A program made the position numbers and the translations under genes. From contig NZ_PCPP01000001.1 of the NCBI RefSeq assembly GCF_002979755.1, positions 652,665 to 716,664 of the forward strand: 64,000 nucleotides of DNA, given 5' to 3'. Shown piece after piece: positions 41,875-49,758 of this stretch (its first letter is position 1; every line of letters starts with the position of its first letter). This stretch comes from Chryseobacterium culicis. GTDB lineage: Bacteria; Bacteroidota; Bacteroidia; Flavobacteriales; Weeksellaceae. A model generated the notes under the pieces. That model made no database searches, had not been told where the DNA came from, and saw nothing but the letters and a program-made list of their open reading frames with translations.

Positions 41875-42489
41875 ATGAAAACAATAAGTTGTATGAATAT
41901 TGAAGAAAGTCTTCTGTATTCATTCGGGGGAGAAGAAAGGAATTATAAGAAACATGAAGTTGTTTTTAAAGAAGAGGATCATGCACTTTATTATTTTCAG
42001 ATTGTTGAAGGAAAAGTAAAACTGAATAATTATAATGAAAATGGAAAAGAATTCATTCATAATATTCTGGGTAAAAAACAAAGCTTTGGAGAGGCCATGC
42101 TTTTCCTTCATCAGAATTATCCAATCAATGCTATATGTCTTGAAGATTCCCGGATTATAAGACTTCCCAAAAATAATTTCTTTGAAATGATCACGGAGAA
42201 TCCGGGGCTTTCGCTGGAAATAAATGCCTGCCTTTCACAGGAAATTTTTTATAAACTGAAAATGATGCAGAGCCTTGCATCAGAAAATCCGATGCAGAGA
42301 CTGAAGGGCTTATTGGATTATCTTAAAAGCTATCATGATGAAGACTGTCATCAGTGTTTCCATATTGCCTTTACACGCCAGCAGATTGCCAATCTTACAG
42401 GCCTGAGGGTGGAAACTGTAATCAGAACCTTAAAAAAAATGGAAAAGGAAGGGCATATCACTTTAAAAGACCGGAAAATTTTATATTAA
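41875..42489 (+). CDS. Crp/Fnr-family regulator B of tandem pair
   Basis: 204 aa, paralogue of the preceding gene: sensor domain with YFQIVEGKVKLNNYNENGKEFIHNILG (about 35-62) and HTH FTRQQIANLTGLRVETVIRTLKKMEKEGHI (about 165-194). Its recognition helix differs slightly from regulator A (LRVETVIRT versus LCVETAIRT), so the two may read similar sites. It is 57 nt from regulator A and followed by a Crp/Fnr-type half-palindrome and promoter (42501-42544). Confidence 0.92.
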   Translation: MKTISCMNIEESLLYSFGGEERNYKKHEVVFKEEDHALYYFQIVEGKVKLNNYNENGKEFIHNILGKKQSFGEAMLFLHQNYPINAICLEDSRIIRLPKNNFFEMITENPGLSLEINACLSQEIFYKLKMMQSLASENPMQRLKGLLDYLKSYHDEDCHQCFHIAFTRQQIANLTGLRVETVIRTLKKMEKEGHITLKDRKILY

Positions 42490-42500
42490 TATTCATTTTG

Positions 42501-42544
42501 ATGACTCAGATCATAAAAAAGTGAGTTATTCTTATGTACATTTG
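42501..42544 (+). promoter_or_regulatory. Crp/Fnr-like site and promoter before the small-gene cluster
   Basis: ATGACTCAGATCAT (42501-42514), an imperfect version of the palindrome at 40599-40616, lies 30 bp upstream of TACATTTG (42537-42544), an exact -7 element. The spacing repeats, within 1 bp, that of the lipoprotein promoter. Confidence 0.5.
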
Positions 42545-42666
42545 GTATAGTAATTTTCAATACCATTCTTAAGATCTTACCTAAGGTGAATATAAAAATA
42601 TTCATTTTTGAAATTGCCATCCGTGCCAGTTATAGGCCGTAATAATCCATACTTTAATATCATATT

Positions 42667-42885
42667 ATGGCCGATGAAACCAATGAATCCGAGGATATGA
42701 ATTCCAGCAAAGAACAGCAGGAAGGAGACCATGGAGTAACAAGAGAAAATAATAAGCATAAAGCGCTGCTTCACTCTTTTTTTATAAGTGCTGTCAAAAG
42801 TATTTATAATATGGAAAATGAAGGTGGTGAGCTCAATGATAGTGATGAAACAGGTGACCGCTGTAATGAGAAGAAAGGGGATTAA
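42667..42885 (+). CDS. Small acidic hypothetical protein
   Basis: A 72-aa hydrophilic ORF (MADETNESEDMNSS...), acidic with a short hydrophobic centre (HSFFISAVKSIYNM). No domain. It is downstream of a promoter with a Crp/Fnr-like site and in the same direction as the next two genes. The opposite strand has a 65-codon hydrophobic frame from a GTG (42577-42774), which extends upstream without a start codon; I favour the plus strand because of the promoter and codon use, but the call is weak. Confidence 0.35.
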   Translation: MADETNESEDMNSSKEQQEGDHGVTRENNKHKALLHSFFISAVKSIYNMENEGGELNDSDETGDRCNEKKGD

Positions 42886-42927
42886 AAGGAACGGTTATCA
42901 GTTATTTATACTCATCTTAATTTAACC

Positions 42928-43245
42928 ATGAAATCAAAATATATGGACGCTCAGAAAATAATAACTACACTGAAACACAAAGAATTTATAAAAATAGTCC
43001 ATAAGGGAAATTGCTTCGAAGATGGAGCCGCTGTTTATGCTAAAGAGATTAAGGAAAACATCTTTCTGTTGTTCATCATCCTGAAGGATATTGATATTGA
43101 AAACATACAGGCACTGATTGCCCATTTTGACTGTTTCAACAGTATTGGACTGAAAGAGCCGGAACAGGTCATGTTTCATCTGTCTATTAAAGATAAAAAT
43201 GATCTCCACTATTTCGAGCAATATTTAAAAGCTTCCCATAACTAA
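42928..43245 (+). CDS. Hypothetical protein, small-gene cluster
   Basis: A 105-aa protein, no signal peptide. It alternates charged and hydrophobic segments (EIKENIFLLFIILKDIDIENIQALIAHFDCFNSIGL), suggesting a small alpha/beta fold. Two Cys (about 28 and 68) are not in a motif. Not a family I recognise. 14 nt before the next gene, so co-transcribed with it. Confidence 0.65.
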   Translation: MKSKYMDAQKIITTLKHKEFIKIVHKGNCFEDGAAVYAKEIKENIFLLFIILKDIDIENIQALIAHFDCFNSIGLKEPEQVMFHLSIKDKNDLHYFEQYLKASHN

Positions 43246-43259
43246 TACCTCTTTTAAAC

Positions 43260-43643
43260 ATGATATTTGAAAACGACACTTTACGGCATTCCGGGATGAA
43301 TGATAAAAATAATATGATAGAGAATGAGTCTCTGTTTCCGCCTATAATCAATTCATACGGAGTGACGGCTTTCCTGATCAAGTCTTTGGAGAAGATTAAA
43401 AACAATGCAAAATGTGAGATCCTTAAAGGTACAATAAACACCTACATGGAAGAATATATTCTTCATATCCGTGAGTTTCATTCCAGGAATACATCGGATA
43501 CTGCTGATAGAGAAGCTGAAGTAAGGTTTGAATCCCCTTCTTTCACCTTATATGCAAAAACAGCATACTATAAAGTTTTGAAAGAAGAAGAATACATCAA
43601 CAGATTTCTTGATATTCTGGAGAACAATAAAACGGATTTGTAG
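43260..43643 (+). CDS. Hypothetical helical protein, small-gene cluster
   Basis: A 127-aa protein of mostly predicted helices (TAFLIKSLEKIKNNAKCEILKGTINTYMEEYILHIREFH, then YAKTAYYKVLKEEEYINRFLDILENN), acidic and lysine-rich. No signal peptide or domain recognised. Last gene before the terminator at 43716. Probably functions with the 105-aa protein under Crp/Fnr control (inference). Confidence 0.65.
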   Translation: MIFENDTLRHSGMNDKNNMIENESLFPPIINSYGVTAFLIKSLEKIKNNAKCEILKGTINTYMEEYILHIREFHSRNTSDTADREAEVRFESPSFTLYAKTAYYKVLKEEEYINRFLDILENNKTDL

Positions 43644-43715
43644 ACAGCCTTATTGAAAGGGTCTTTAAATAAGAGATTAAAATACCTTTCACACCATTTA
43701 CAATATTTAATCATG

Positions 43716-43749
43716 AAAGCTGCTGTATGGTTTTATTCAGCAGCTTTTT
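43716..43749 (+). terminator. Terminator of the small-gene cluster
   Basis: 10-bp stem AAAGCTGCTG/CAGCAGCTTT with a 12-nt loop and TTTTT tail region. Confidence 0.85.
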
Positions 43750-43797
43750 GGTCTCTTTTATTATAATTTTAAATGAACCTCTCAAAATATAAATATT

Positions 43798-44298
43798 ATG
43801 AATTTTCAACAGAACCTTCTCGATTATATAAGCCATTTTCTGGTAGCTGCTGATGAATCTGTTTCTATCGCTGAAAGTGTTACTTCCGGTTGCCTCCAGC
43901 TGGCTTTCTCCCAGATGCCGGATGCTCCTTTATTCTACAAAGGCGGAATGACAGCTTATACACTGCCGGAAAAAGTAAGACTCCTTAAAGTAAGTAGACC
44001 TGGACCTGATGATCTTGACGGAGCAGCAGAAGCTATTTCTCAATCCATGGCTCTCAATGTAGCTAAGCTTTTTGAATCCGACTGGTCTATTTCTACAACC
44101 GGTTATTGTAACCCCATCATTAATTCCGGATACAAAGTGTTTGCCTATTTTTCATTTGCTTATAAAGGCGAAGTTATTCTTACAAAAAAGCTGGAACTCC
44201 ATCCTAAAACTCAGGCTTTAAATGCCCAGTTATATTACACTGAATTTATTCTGGGGTGCTTTAAAAGCGAGCTCAACAGAGTTTTAATTTTAAGATAA
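43798..44298 (+). CDS. CinA C-terminal domain protein
   Basis: A 166-aa protein corresponding to the stand-alone CinA C-terminal (PncC-type) domain, known in other bacteria as nicotinamide mononucleotide deamidase. Motifs: SIAESVTSGCLQLAFSQMP near residue 22 (the usual AESCTGG is ESVTSG here), FYKGGMTAYTLPEKVRLL near 42, and WSISTTGYCNP near 98. The variation in the ESCTGG motif, including loss of the usual Cys, makes deamidase activity uncertain. Single gene. Confidence 0.85.
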   Translation: MNFQQNLLDYISHFLVAADESVSIAESVTSGCLQLAFSQMPDAPLFYKGGMTAYTLPEKVRLLKVSRPGPDDLDGAAEAISQSMALNVAKLFESDWSISTTGYCNPIINSGYKVFAYFSFAYKGEVILTKKLELHPKTQALNAQLYYTEFILGCFKSELNRVLILR

Positions 44299-44337
44299 AT
44301 TTCAGATTTTTGTTGCCGGAAATGATACGTAGAAGCC

Positions 44338-45126
44338 TTAATTCTTATTCACCTTTGGCTTTGTCTGCATGATGGCAAAATAAGATGACGTGAATGCTGA
44401 CAGACTTTGATAACCTACTTTATAAGCAACTTCACTCAAAGTATATTGTCGGGTATCGATCAGTTCAATACTTTTTAAAATCCTTGTCAGCTGCAGGTAT
44501 TTCTGTAAGGTAATTCCTGTTTCGTTTTTAAAAATTCTCTGCAGGCTTCGCACAGACATTTGTGCTTTTTCAGCCAGAGCATCAATATCCAGATTATATT
44601 TAAAATGAGCATTGATTTCATTACATACCGGGATCAGTCTTACATCAGTAGGTACAGGAATTTCCAGACCGCTGCTTTCCTTACAGAAGTTGGGAAGGCT
44701 CTTTAAAATGGCTTTAAAAAAAATATCCTGTTCTTCATTATCTTCCAGTAATTGGTTCCATTTTGAAGCATACAAAAGCATTTCCTTTAAAACAGGCGGA
44801 ACAGCAAATACCTGAACATGCTGGTAAAATTCTTCTTCAAAAACCGACTTGAACAGGAATACCATCAGATTGACTGTTTGGGCTTCCGAGGTTATTTTGT
44901 GAGCTTTTTCTGAAGGAATCCAAATGACATGATGCTGCGGAACAAGATAAATTTTCTGGTCGATATGGAAATACTGATAACCTTCTTCTACAAAGGTAAG
45001 CTGAGCACGGTTGTGCATATGCTCATAATCGTCATGCTTCCAGCCTTTTTCACACCACACATAAGCTTCTTTCTCGATAGAATCTACAAACTGGCTTTCC
45101 GTTTTTTCAATCAGTCCACATTTCAT
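44338..45126 (-). CDS. AraC-family regulator divergent from the flavodoxin-RidA gene
   Basis: A 262-aa regulator with an N-terminal cupin-like sensor domain (about 30-100, HNRAQLTFVEEGYQYFHIDQKIYLVPQHHVIWIPSEKAH) and a C-terminal AraC double HTH (about 165-260, IDALAEKAQMSVRSLQRIFKNETG and LSEVAYKVGYQSLSAFTSSYFAIM). Divergent from the flavodoxin-RidA fusion gene, with overlapping control region, so it most likely regulates that gene and itself. Confidence 0.93.
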   Translation of the reverse strand: MKCGLIEKTESQFVDSIEKEAYVWCEKGWKHDDYEHMHNRAQLTFVEEGYQYFHIDQKIYLVPQHHVIWIPSEKAHKITSEAQTVNLMVFLFKSVFEEEFYQHVQVFAVPPVLKEMLLYASKWNQLLEDNEEQDIFFKAILKSLPNFCKESSGLEIPVPTDVRLIPVCNEINAHFKYNLDIDALAEKAQMSVRSLQRIFKNETGITLQKYLQLTRILKSIELIDTRQYTLSEVAYKVGYQSLSAFTSSYFAIMQTKPKVNKN

Positions 45127-45128
45127 GT

Positions 45129-45184
45129 TGTCGTTTTGTATGTATATTTTGGCAAATTTAATAAAAACGACAGTAGTAATTTTG
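45129..45184. promoter_or_regulatory. Divergent promoters flanked by inverted ACGACA sites
   Basis: Minus -7 element TAAATTTG (45153-45160) for the AraC gene and plus -7 element TAATTTTG (45177-45184) for the fusion gene. The inverted pair TGTCGTTTT (45129-45137) and AAAACGACA (45164-45172) places one half-site after the minus promoter and one within the plus promoter region, a layout suitable for AraC-family control. Confidence 0.5.
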
Positions 45185-45241
45185 TAATATCAACATCATG
45201 CTAAATAATTAATTCAAAATATAATCTATATCTTATTCAGA

Positions 45242-46378
45242 ATGAAAAAACTATGTCTTTTTTTTATTTTAATTTTATTATCTAATACCACCAATATCAT
45301 GGCACAAAATAAAGCTAAAATATTAGTTCTTATCCATTCAGACAATGGCGGAACTTACAACCTGGCTAAAGAAATAGCCAAAGGAATTGAAAGTGAAAAT
45401 AATGCAGTTCCTTATATTAAATTGGTTAAAGCTTCAGAAAATCCCAACCTGAAGGATATACCAGTGGCAACAGTAGATGAACTTACAAATTATGATGGAA
45501 TCGCCTTTGGATCACCGGTTTATTTCGGGAACATTAGTACCGGAATGAGCGAATTCTTATCGAAAACTGTTCAGTTGTGGACCAGCCATGCTTTGGAAGG
45601 AGTTCCGGCTACCGTTTTCATGTCTGCAGGAAGTGGAGCAGGAAAAGAACTGGCACTTCAGGCATTCTGGAACAGTCTTGCTGTGCACGGAATGGTACTG
45701 GTGTCTAATGGAATCCGCGGAACAGAAGAATTGAATAAAGCAATTCCACAGGGAAATACAGTATTGGGAGTTACCAGTATGGCTTCTTTAAAAGATGTGG
45801 AAAGGCCTACCAAAGGAGAGCGAAATATTGCCGAACTTCAGGGAAGAAATTTTGCAAAAGTAGTATGGGCATTAAAAGATATACGACCGAAAAAAACGGT
45901 AGCTGTTGCTGAAAATCGTCAGAATTTTAATGAAATCTTAAAGCAGAAAAATATTATGCTTCCACAGGTTCCCAAACCGGCAGGGAATTATCAGCCTTTT
46001 GTCCGTTCCGGAAATCTGGTATTTATCAATCAGGTTGCTTTGAAAGACGGCAAAATTTTCAAGCCCGGAAAATTAGGAGTGGAAGTTAATGAACAGCAGG
46101 TGAAGGAGGCAACAAAAGTGACTATGCTGAATGTTATTTCTGTATTGAATGAAGCGGTAGGAGGAGATTTAAGCAGAGTGAAGCAGTGTGTACAACTTAC
46201 AGGAATTTTCAATACCAAAGATGATTATACAAAACATGCAGATCTAATGAATGTTGCTTCTGATCTGGCGGTTGAAGTTTTCGGAGAAAAAGGGAAACAT
46301 GCCAGAGCTACTTTAGGTGCTTCATCTATTCCTGTGGGCTCTTCCGTAGAGATTCAGGCGGTTTTTGAAGTAGAGTAG
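45242..46378 (+). CDS. Exported WrbA-like flavodoxin fused to a RidA domain
   Basis: A 378-aa protein: signal peptide (1-21, ends NIMAQ); flavodoxin/WrbA-like domain (about 25-215) with the FMN loop HSDNGGTYNLAKE near 32, GSPVYFGNISTGMSEFL near 88 and MSAGSGAGKELALQAFWNSL near 122; a linker; and a complete YjgF/RidA domain (about 245-378), including the Arg of HARATLGASSIPVGSSVEIQA used by RidA enamine deaminases. The flavodoxin part suggests quinone reduction or FMN binding, the RidA part hydrolysis of reactive enamines/imines. Export of this combination is unusual. Controlled by the divergent AraC regulator. Confidence 0.88.
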   Translation: MKKLCLFFILILLSNTTNIMAQNKAKILVLIHSDNGGTYNLAKEIAKGIESENNAVPYIKLVKASENPNLKDIPVATVDELTNYDGIAFGSPVYFGNISTGMSEFLSKTVQLWTSHALEGVPATVFMSAGSGAGKELALQAFWNSLAVHGMVLVSNGIRGTEELNKAIPQGNTVLGVTSMASLKDVERPTKGERNIAELQGRNFAKVVWALKDIRPKKTVAVAENRQNFNEILKQKNIMLPQVPKPAGNYQPFVRSGNLVFINQVALKDGKIFKPGKLGVEVNEQQVKEATKVTMLNVISVLNEAVGGDLSRVKQCVQLTGIFNTKDDYTKHADLMNVASDLAVEVFGEKGKHARATLGASSIPVGSSVEIQAVFEVE

Positions 46379-46443
46379 TTTTATAACTGATGTATAGCAT
46401 TCCTCAATGAAAAGGTAATGAGCTAAAAACATATCCGATCCAA

Positions 46444-46480
46444 CAGATTACGCAGAGTTTCTAATGCTCTGCGTAATCTG
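46444..46480. terminator. Bidirectional terminator
   Basis: 14-bp perfect stem CAGATTACGCAGAG/CTCTGCGTAATCTG with a 9-nt loop between the convergent fusion gene and MocR 2; followed by TTTAAA on the plus strand and by T-poor sequence on the minus. Confidence 0.75.
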
Positions 46481-46481
46481 T

Positions 46482-47942
46482 TTAAAATTTAGAAATGACC
46501 TCAGCAATCAAAGGAATACTTTGTGCCAGCTGTTCCTCGGAAAGTGCTCCATAGCTTAATCTGAAACCATTCACATGATTTTGACTGTATTGTTTCGGAT
46601 GAATAATCTTAATATTTTTATCCAGTAATAATTGCGTTACCACATCCCAATCCAGTTGTTTTTTAGGAACAATCCAAAAGGCGAGACCACCTTCAGGCAA
46701 AGTAAAATCTGCAATATCGATCATACATTTTTTCAACAGTTCAAAAACAAAATCTCTTTTATTTTTATAATGAACGGTTGCTTTTCTGATATGCTTTTTC
46801 ACAGCTCCTTCTTTGATCAGCTGAAGAACTGCCTGTTCCATGATGACATCTCCATGAACATCAATGATCTTTCTCAGATCACCAATTTTTTTCAGCAATT
46901 CCTGGTTTTTAGTGACCAGATACCCAATTCTCAAAGCTGGTGCTACCACTTTACTCAATGTTCCGATATACACATAATTGTGAAGTTCCGGAAAGCTCGA
47001 AATGGGTAGAATAGGACGATATCCAAAATGAAATTCATTATCATAATCATCTTCAATAATCGTTACATTATACTGGTTTGATAATTCAATCAATCTTAAT
47101 CTTCTTGACAGACTCAGCGTAACCGTAGTAGGATATTGTCTGTGAGGAGTAATGTATAGGGCTTTGACGTTCTGATGCTCTGTCAAAAGTCTCTCAATAG
47201 TTTCTATATTGATTCCTTCTTTATCCACAGGCACACGCAAAAGCTGAGCTCCGGCATATTGAAAGGCTTGCCATGCAGGCTGATATCCTGGATCTTCTAC
47301 AATAACCTGGTCTCCGGAAGTTAGAAGAGTCTGGGCGGTAAGAAACATTCCCATCTGGCTGCCACGGGTAATAGAAATTTCATTTTCATGAATATGCATT
47401 CCGCGCTGATGATTAAGCATCTGGGAGATCATTTTCCTGAACTCTACATCGCCATGTTCATCTCCATAACCCATCATTTGCCATTTGGCTTTGATACTGA
47501 AGATTTGCCTGTAAGCTCTTGCCAGTTCATTGACAGGCGCAATTTTACTATCAGGATGACCATCATCAAAATTGATCAGAACTCCGTTAGGCATAGCCCG
47601 TTGATTTTGAGAATCATGCATTGCATCTGCATTTTTTTCATGCAACAGAGGAAGCTTTTCGGATACAAAAATACCTTTCCTTTCTCTTGAAATTACCCAT
47701 TCTTCATTAATCAGAACCTGATAGGCTTCCACCACTGTATTTCGGTTAATTTTTAAAGTCTGGGCAAGATTTCTGCTTCCGGGCAGTGCATCTCCTGCTT
47801 TTAATCTTCCTGAGCGGATATCCGTGATAATAGTATCTGCAATCTGTAGATACACTGCTTTATCAAGCTTTTTATCAATTTCTAATTCTAATTTCCAAGG
47901 GCGCAACATCTGGACTATCTGTTTATGTAAAAACTGAATCAT
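46482..47942 (-). CDS. MocR-type GntR/aminotransferase regulator 2
   Basis: 486 aa: GntR winged helix (about 20-85, IITDIRSGRLKAGDALPGSRNLAQTLKINRNTVVEAYQVL) and aminotransferase-like domain with YIGTLSKVVAPALRIGYLV near 325 holding the PLP Lys. More PdxR-like than the MocR at 38 kb, and not closely similar to it. Divergent from the cupin gene with overlapping -7 elements. Promoter TATATTTG ends 11 nt before the ATG, so the mRNA has almost no leader. Confidence 0.93.
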   Translation of the reverse strand: MIQFLHKQIVQMLRPWKLELEIDKKLDKAVYLQIADTIITDIRSGRLKAGDALPGSRNLAQTLKINRNTVVEAYQVLINEEWVISRERKGIFVSEKLPLLHEKNADAMHDSQNQRAMPNGVLINFDDGHPDSKIAPVNELARAYRQIFSIKAKWQMMGYGDEHGDVEFRKMISQMLNHQRGMHIHENEISITRGSQMGMFLTAQTLLTSGDQVIVEDPGYQPAWQAFQYAGAQLLRVPVDKEGINIETIERLLTEHQNVKALYITPHRQYPTTVTLSLSRRLRLIELSNQYNVTIIEDDYDNEFHFGYRPILPISSFPELHNYVYIGTLSKVVAPALRIGYLVTKNQELLKKIGDLRKIIDVHGDVIMEQAVLQLIKEGAVKKHIRKATVHYKNKRDFVFELLKKCMIDIADFTLPEGGLAFWIVPKKQLDWDVVTQLLLDKNIKIIHPKQYSQNHVNGFRLSYGALSEEQLAQSIPLIAEVISKF

Positions 47943-47952
47943 TTAAACAGTC

Positions 47953-47971
47953 CAAATATAGAATAATTTTG
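47953..47971. promoter_or_regulatory. Head-to-head promoters of MocR 2 and the cupin gene
   Basis: Minus TATATTTG (47953-47960) and plus TAATTTTG (47964-47971) are 3 bp apart and face away from each other. Polymerases cannot occupy both, so the two transcripts should compete. The plus element puts the cupin transcription start after 47971, which excludes the ATG at 47969. Confidence 0.55.
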
Positions 47972-48010
47972 TCATGCAATAAAGCACAAAACCATAATAA
48001 TTTTAAAATC

Positions 48011-48466
48011 ATGGACAAGAAACAATTCAGTTCTAAAGATTTCCACGAAACTTTTGCAAGACCAAAGTATGTAAAACCAAGCCATTTAATTCATAAAAAT
48101 GTAGAGAACGCAGGGGAACACAACCAGTTTTCAACGGAGAGAAAGCATCCGGTTTTCTTTGTTGATCTTCCAAGTAAAAATGTAAGCATGACCATTGGTG
48201 GATTAACGCCCGGACAGCAAACAAACAGACACCGTCATACTTATGAAACGGTATTATTTGTAATCGAAGGAAAAGGCTGGACAGAAGTAGAGGATGAAAG
48301 AGTATACTGGGAAGCTGGAGATGCGGTTTATATTCCTTCATGGGCTTGGCATAAACACCAAAATTTAAGTGATACGGAACCTGCCAAATATATTGCCTGC
48401 GAAAATGCTCCTCAACTGCAAAACTTAGGAGTGGCTTTGAGAGAAGAAGAAGGCAGAGACCTTTAG
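48011..48466 (+). CDS. Cupin-domain protein
   Basis: A 151-aa single-domain cupin. Motif 1 GGLTPGQQTNRHRHTYETVLFVIEGKG (about 60-86) has the metal-binding H-x-H-x(3)-E, and motif 2 VYIPSWAWHKHQN (about 107-119) the last His. It could be a dioxygenase, isomerase or sugar-binding protein. Start ATG at 48011 is chosen over 47969 because the -7 element overlaps 47969. It is followed by a palindromic element and the DHDPS-like gene. Confidence 0.88.
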   Translation: MDKKQFSSKDFHETFARPKYVKPSHLIHKNVENAGEHNQFSTERKHPVFFVDLPSKNVSMTIGGLTPGQQTNRHRHTYETVLFVIEGKGWTEVEDERVYWEAGDAVYIPSWAWHKHQNLSDTEPAKYIACENAPQLQNLGVALREEEGRDL

Positions 48467-48474
48467 GATCAATT

Positions 48475-48585
48475 GTTTAAACCATTAAGGCGAGTAGTTT
48501 TTAATTGGATTGATATCGGATATGATTTTTTAAGGAAAGCTACCCTTAATATTCTTAACAACTTAAAAGCTCTTAATGGTTTAAA
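48475..48585. repeat. Inverted-repeat intergenic element
   Basis: Perfect 14-bp ends TTTAAACCATTAAG (48475-48488) and CTTAATGGTTTAAA (48572-48585) enclose 83 bp without an ORF. A typical flavobacterial dispersed repeat, inserted between the cupin and DHDPS-like genes. Confidence 0.55.
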
Positions 48586-48613
48586 ATTATTTTAAACATT
48601 TAAACCAAAAAAC

Positions 48614-49498
48614 ATGAAAAATGTGCCATTTAAAGGGATTATTGCCTATCCCATAACACCTTTTGATGAAAATGAAAAAGTAGATATTCCTCTTTTCAAA
48701 CATTTGGTAGAAAGGCTGATCACTTCCGGAAGTCATGGTATTGCTCCATTGGGAAGTACAGGGGTAATGCCTTACCTGTCTGATGAAGAAAAGGAAGAGG
48801 TTACAGAAGCTACTTTGCAACAGGTAAAGGGAAGAATTCCAACGCTGGTAGGGGTTTCCAATCTTACCACAGAGAAAACGATCCACCATGCTCAATTTGC
48901 AGAGAAAGCAGGGGCTGATGCCGTGATGATCATTCCGATGAGCTACTGGAAGCTCACAGACGATGAGATTGTTACCCATTATGACGCGGTTGCCCGTAAA
49001 ATTTCTATCCCGATTATGGCTTACAATAATCCGGCAACAAGCGGAGTGGATATGTCTCCAACCCTGTTGAAAAGGCTGCTTGAAATTCCTAACGTAACCA
49101 TGATCAAAGAAAGTACGGGAGATATTCAAAGAATGCATCATCTGAGAAGAGAACTGGGAGAAGAGGTTGCTTTCTATAATGGTTCCAATCCCTTGGCTCT
49201 GGCCGCATTTTCTGCAGGAGCAAGAGGTTGGTGTACGGCTGCACCCAATCTTATTCCTGAACTTAATATCAGCCTTTACAATGCTGTTGAAGAAGGAAAT
49301 CTTGAAAAAGCAAAAACAATTTTCTATCAGCAGTTTGACCTTTTAAAATTTATTGTCAATAAAGGATTGCCAAGAGCGGTGAAGTCAGGTCTGAATATTC
49401 TGGGTGAAGATGGCGGGAACCTGAGAAGTCCTTTAAAACCTTTACATGAAAAAGAAACAGAAGAGCTAAAAAATATTATTAAAACCCTTGTTAATTAA
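48614..49498 (+). CDS. Dihydrodipicolinate synthase-family aldolase
   Basis: A 294-aa TIM-barrel lyase/aldolase. Schiff-base Lys in NVTMIKESTGD near residue 164, catalytic Tyr in PIMAYNNPATSG near 135, and GSTGVMPYLSDEEK near 47 (the family GTTGE loop as GSTGV). The substitutions suggest a relative acting on a substrate other than aspartate semialdehyde. It belongs with the cupin gene and MocR 2 by position; it may use a keto-acid or sugar acid. 9 nt before the small thioredoxin gene. Confidence 0.9.
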   Translation: MKNVPFKGIIAYPITPFDENEKVDIPLFKHLVERLITSGSHGIAPLGSTGVMPYLSDEEKEEVTEATLQQVKGRIPTLVGVSNLTTEKTIHHAQFAEKAGADAVMIIPMSYWKLTDDEIVTHYDAVARKISIPIMAYNNPATSGVDMSPTLLKRLLEIPNVTMIKESTGDIQRMHHLRRELGEEVAFYNGSNPLALAAFSAGARGWCTAAPNLIPELNISLYNAVEEGNLEKAKTIFYQQFDLLKFIVNKGLPRAVKSGLNILGEDGGNLRSPLKPLHEKETEELKNIIKTLVN

Positions 49499-49507
49499 TA
49501 CAATCTT

Positions 49508-49741
49508 ATGAAAAAATCCATTTTTTATCATGCAGGATGTCCTGTATGTATCAGCGCAGAACATGATATTATCAGCCTTATAGGGTTGGAAAATGTTGAA
49601 ATTATCCATTTGGGTAATGACAAAAACAAAATTGAAGACGCAGAAAAGGCAGGCGTGATGTCTGTACCTGCTTTAGTAACGCCTAATGGGAACGTCCTTC
49701 ACATTAATTTTGGAGCATCTATAGAAGATGTGAAAAATTAG
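49508..49741 (+). CDS. Small thioredoxin/glutaredoxin-fold protein
   Basis: A 77-aa protein with a CPVC active site near residue 11 (HAGCPVCISAEHDI), cis-Pro in VMSVPALVTPNG near 50. It is the size of glutaredoxin-like NrdH proteins, but no NrdH family signature is visible. Immediately downstream of the DHDPS-like gene and before a strong terminator. Confidence 0.85.
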   Translation: MKKSIFYHAGCPVCISAEHDIISLIGLENVEIIHLGNDKNKIEDAEKAGVMSVPALVTPNGNVLHINFGASIEDVKN

Positions 49742-49758
49742 CATTATTAATCTTGTAT

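Noticed and set aside
48587..49141. Minus-strand open frame of 184 codons opposite the DHDPS-like gene.
   Set aside because: His/Cys/Phe-rich antisense product; the plus strand has catalytic Lys and Tyr of a known family.
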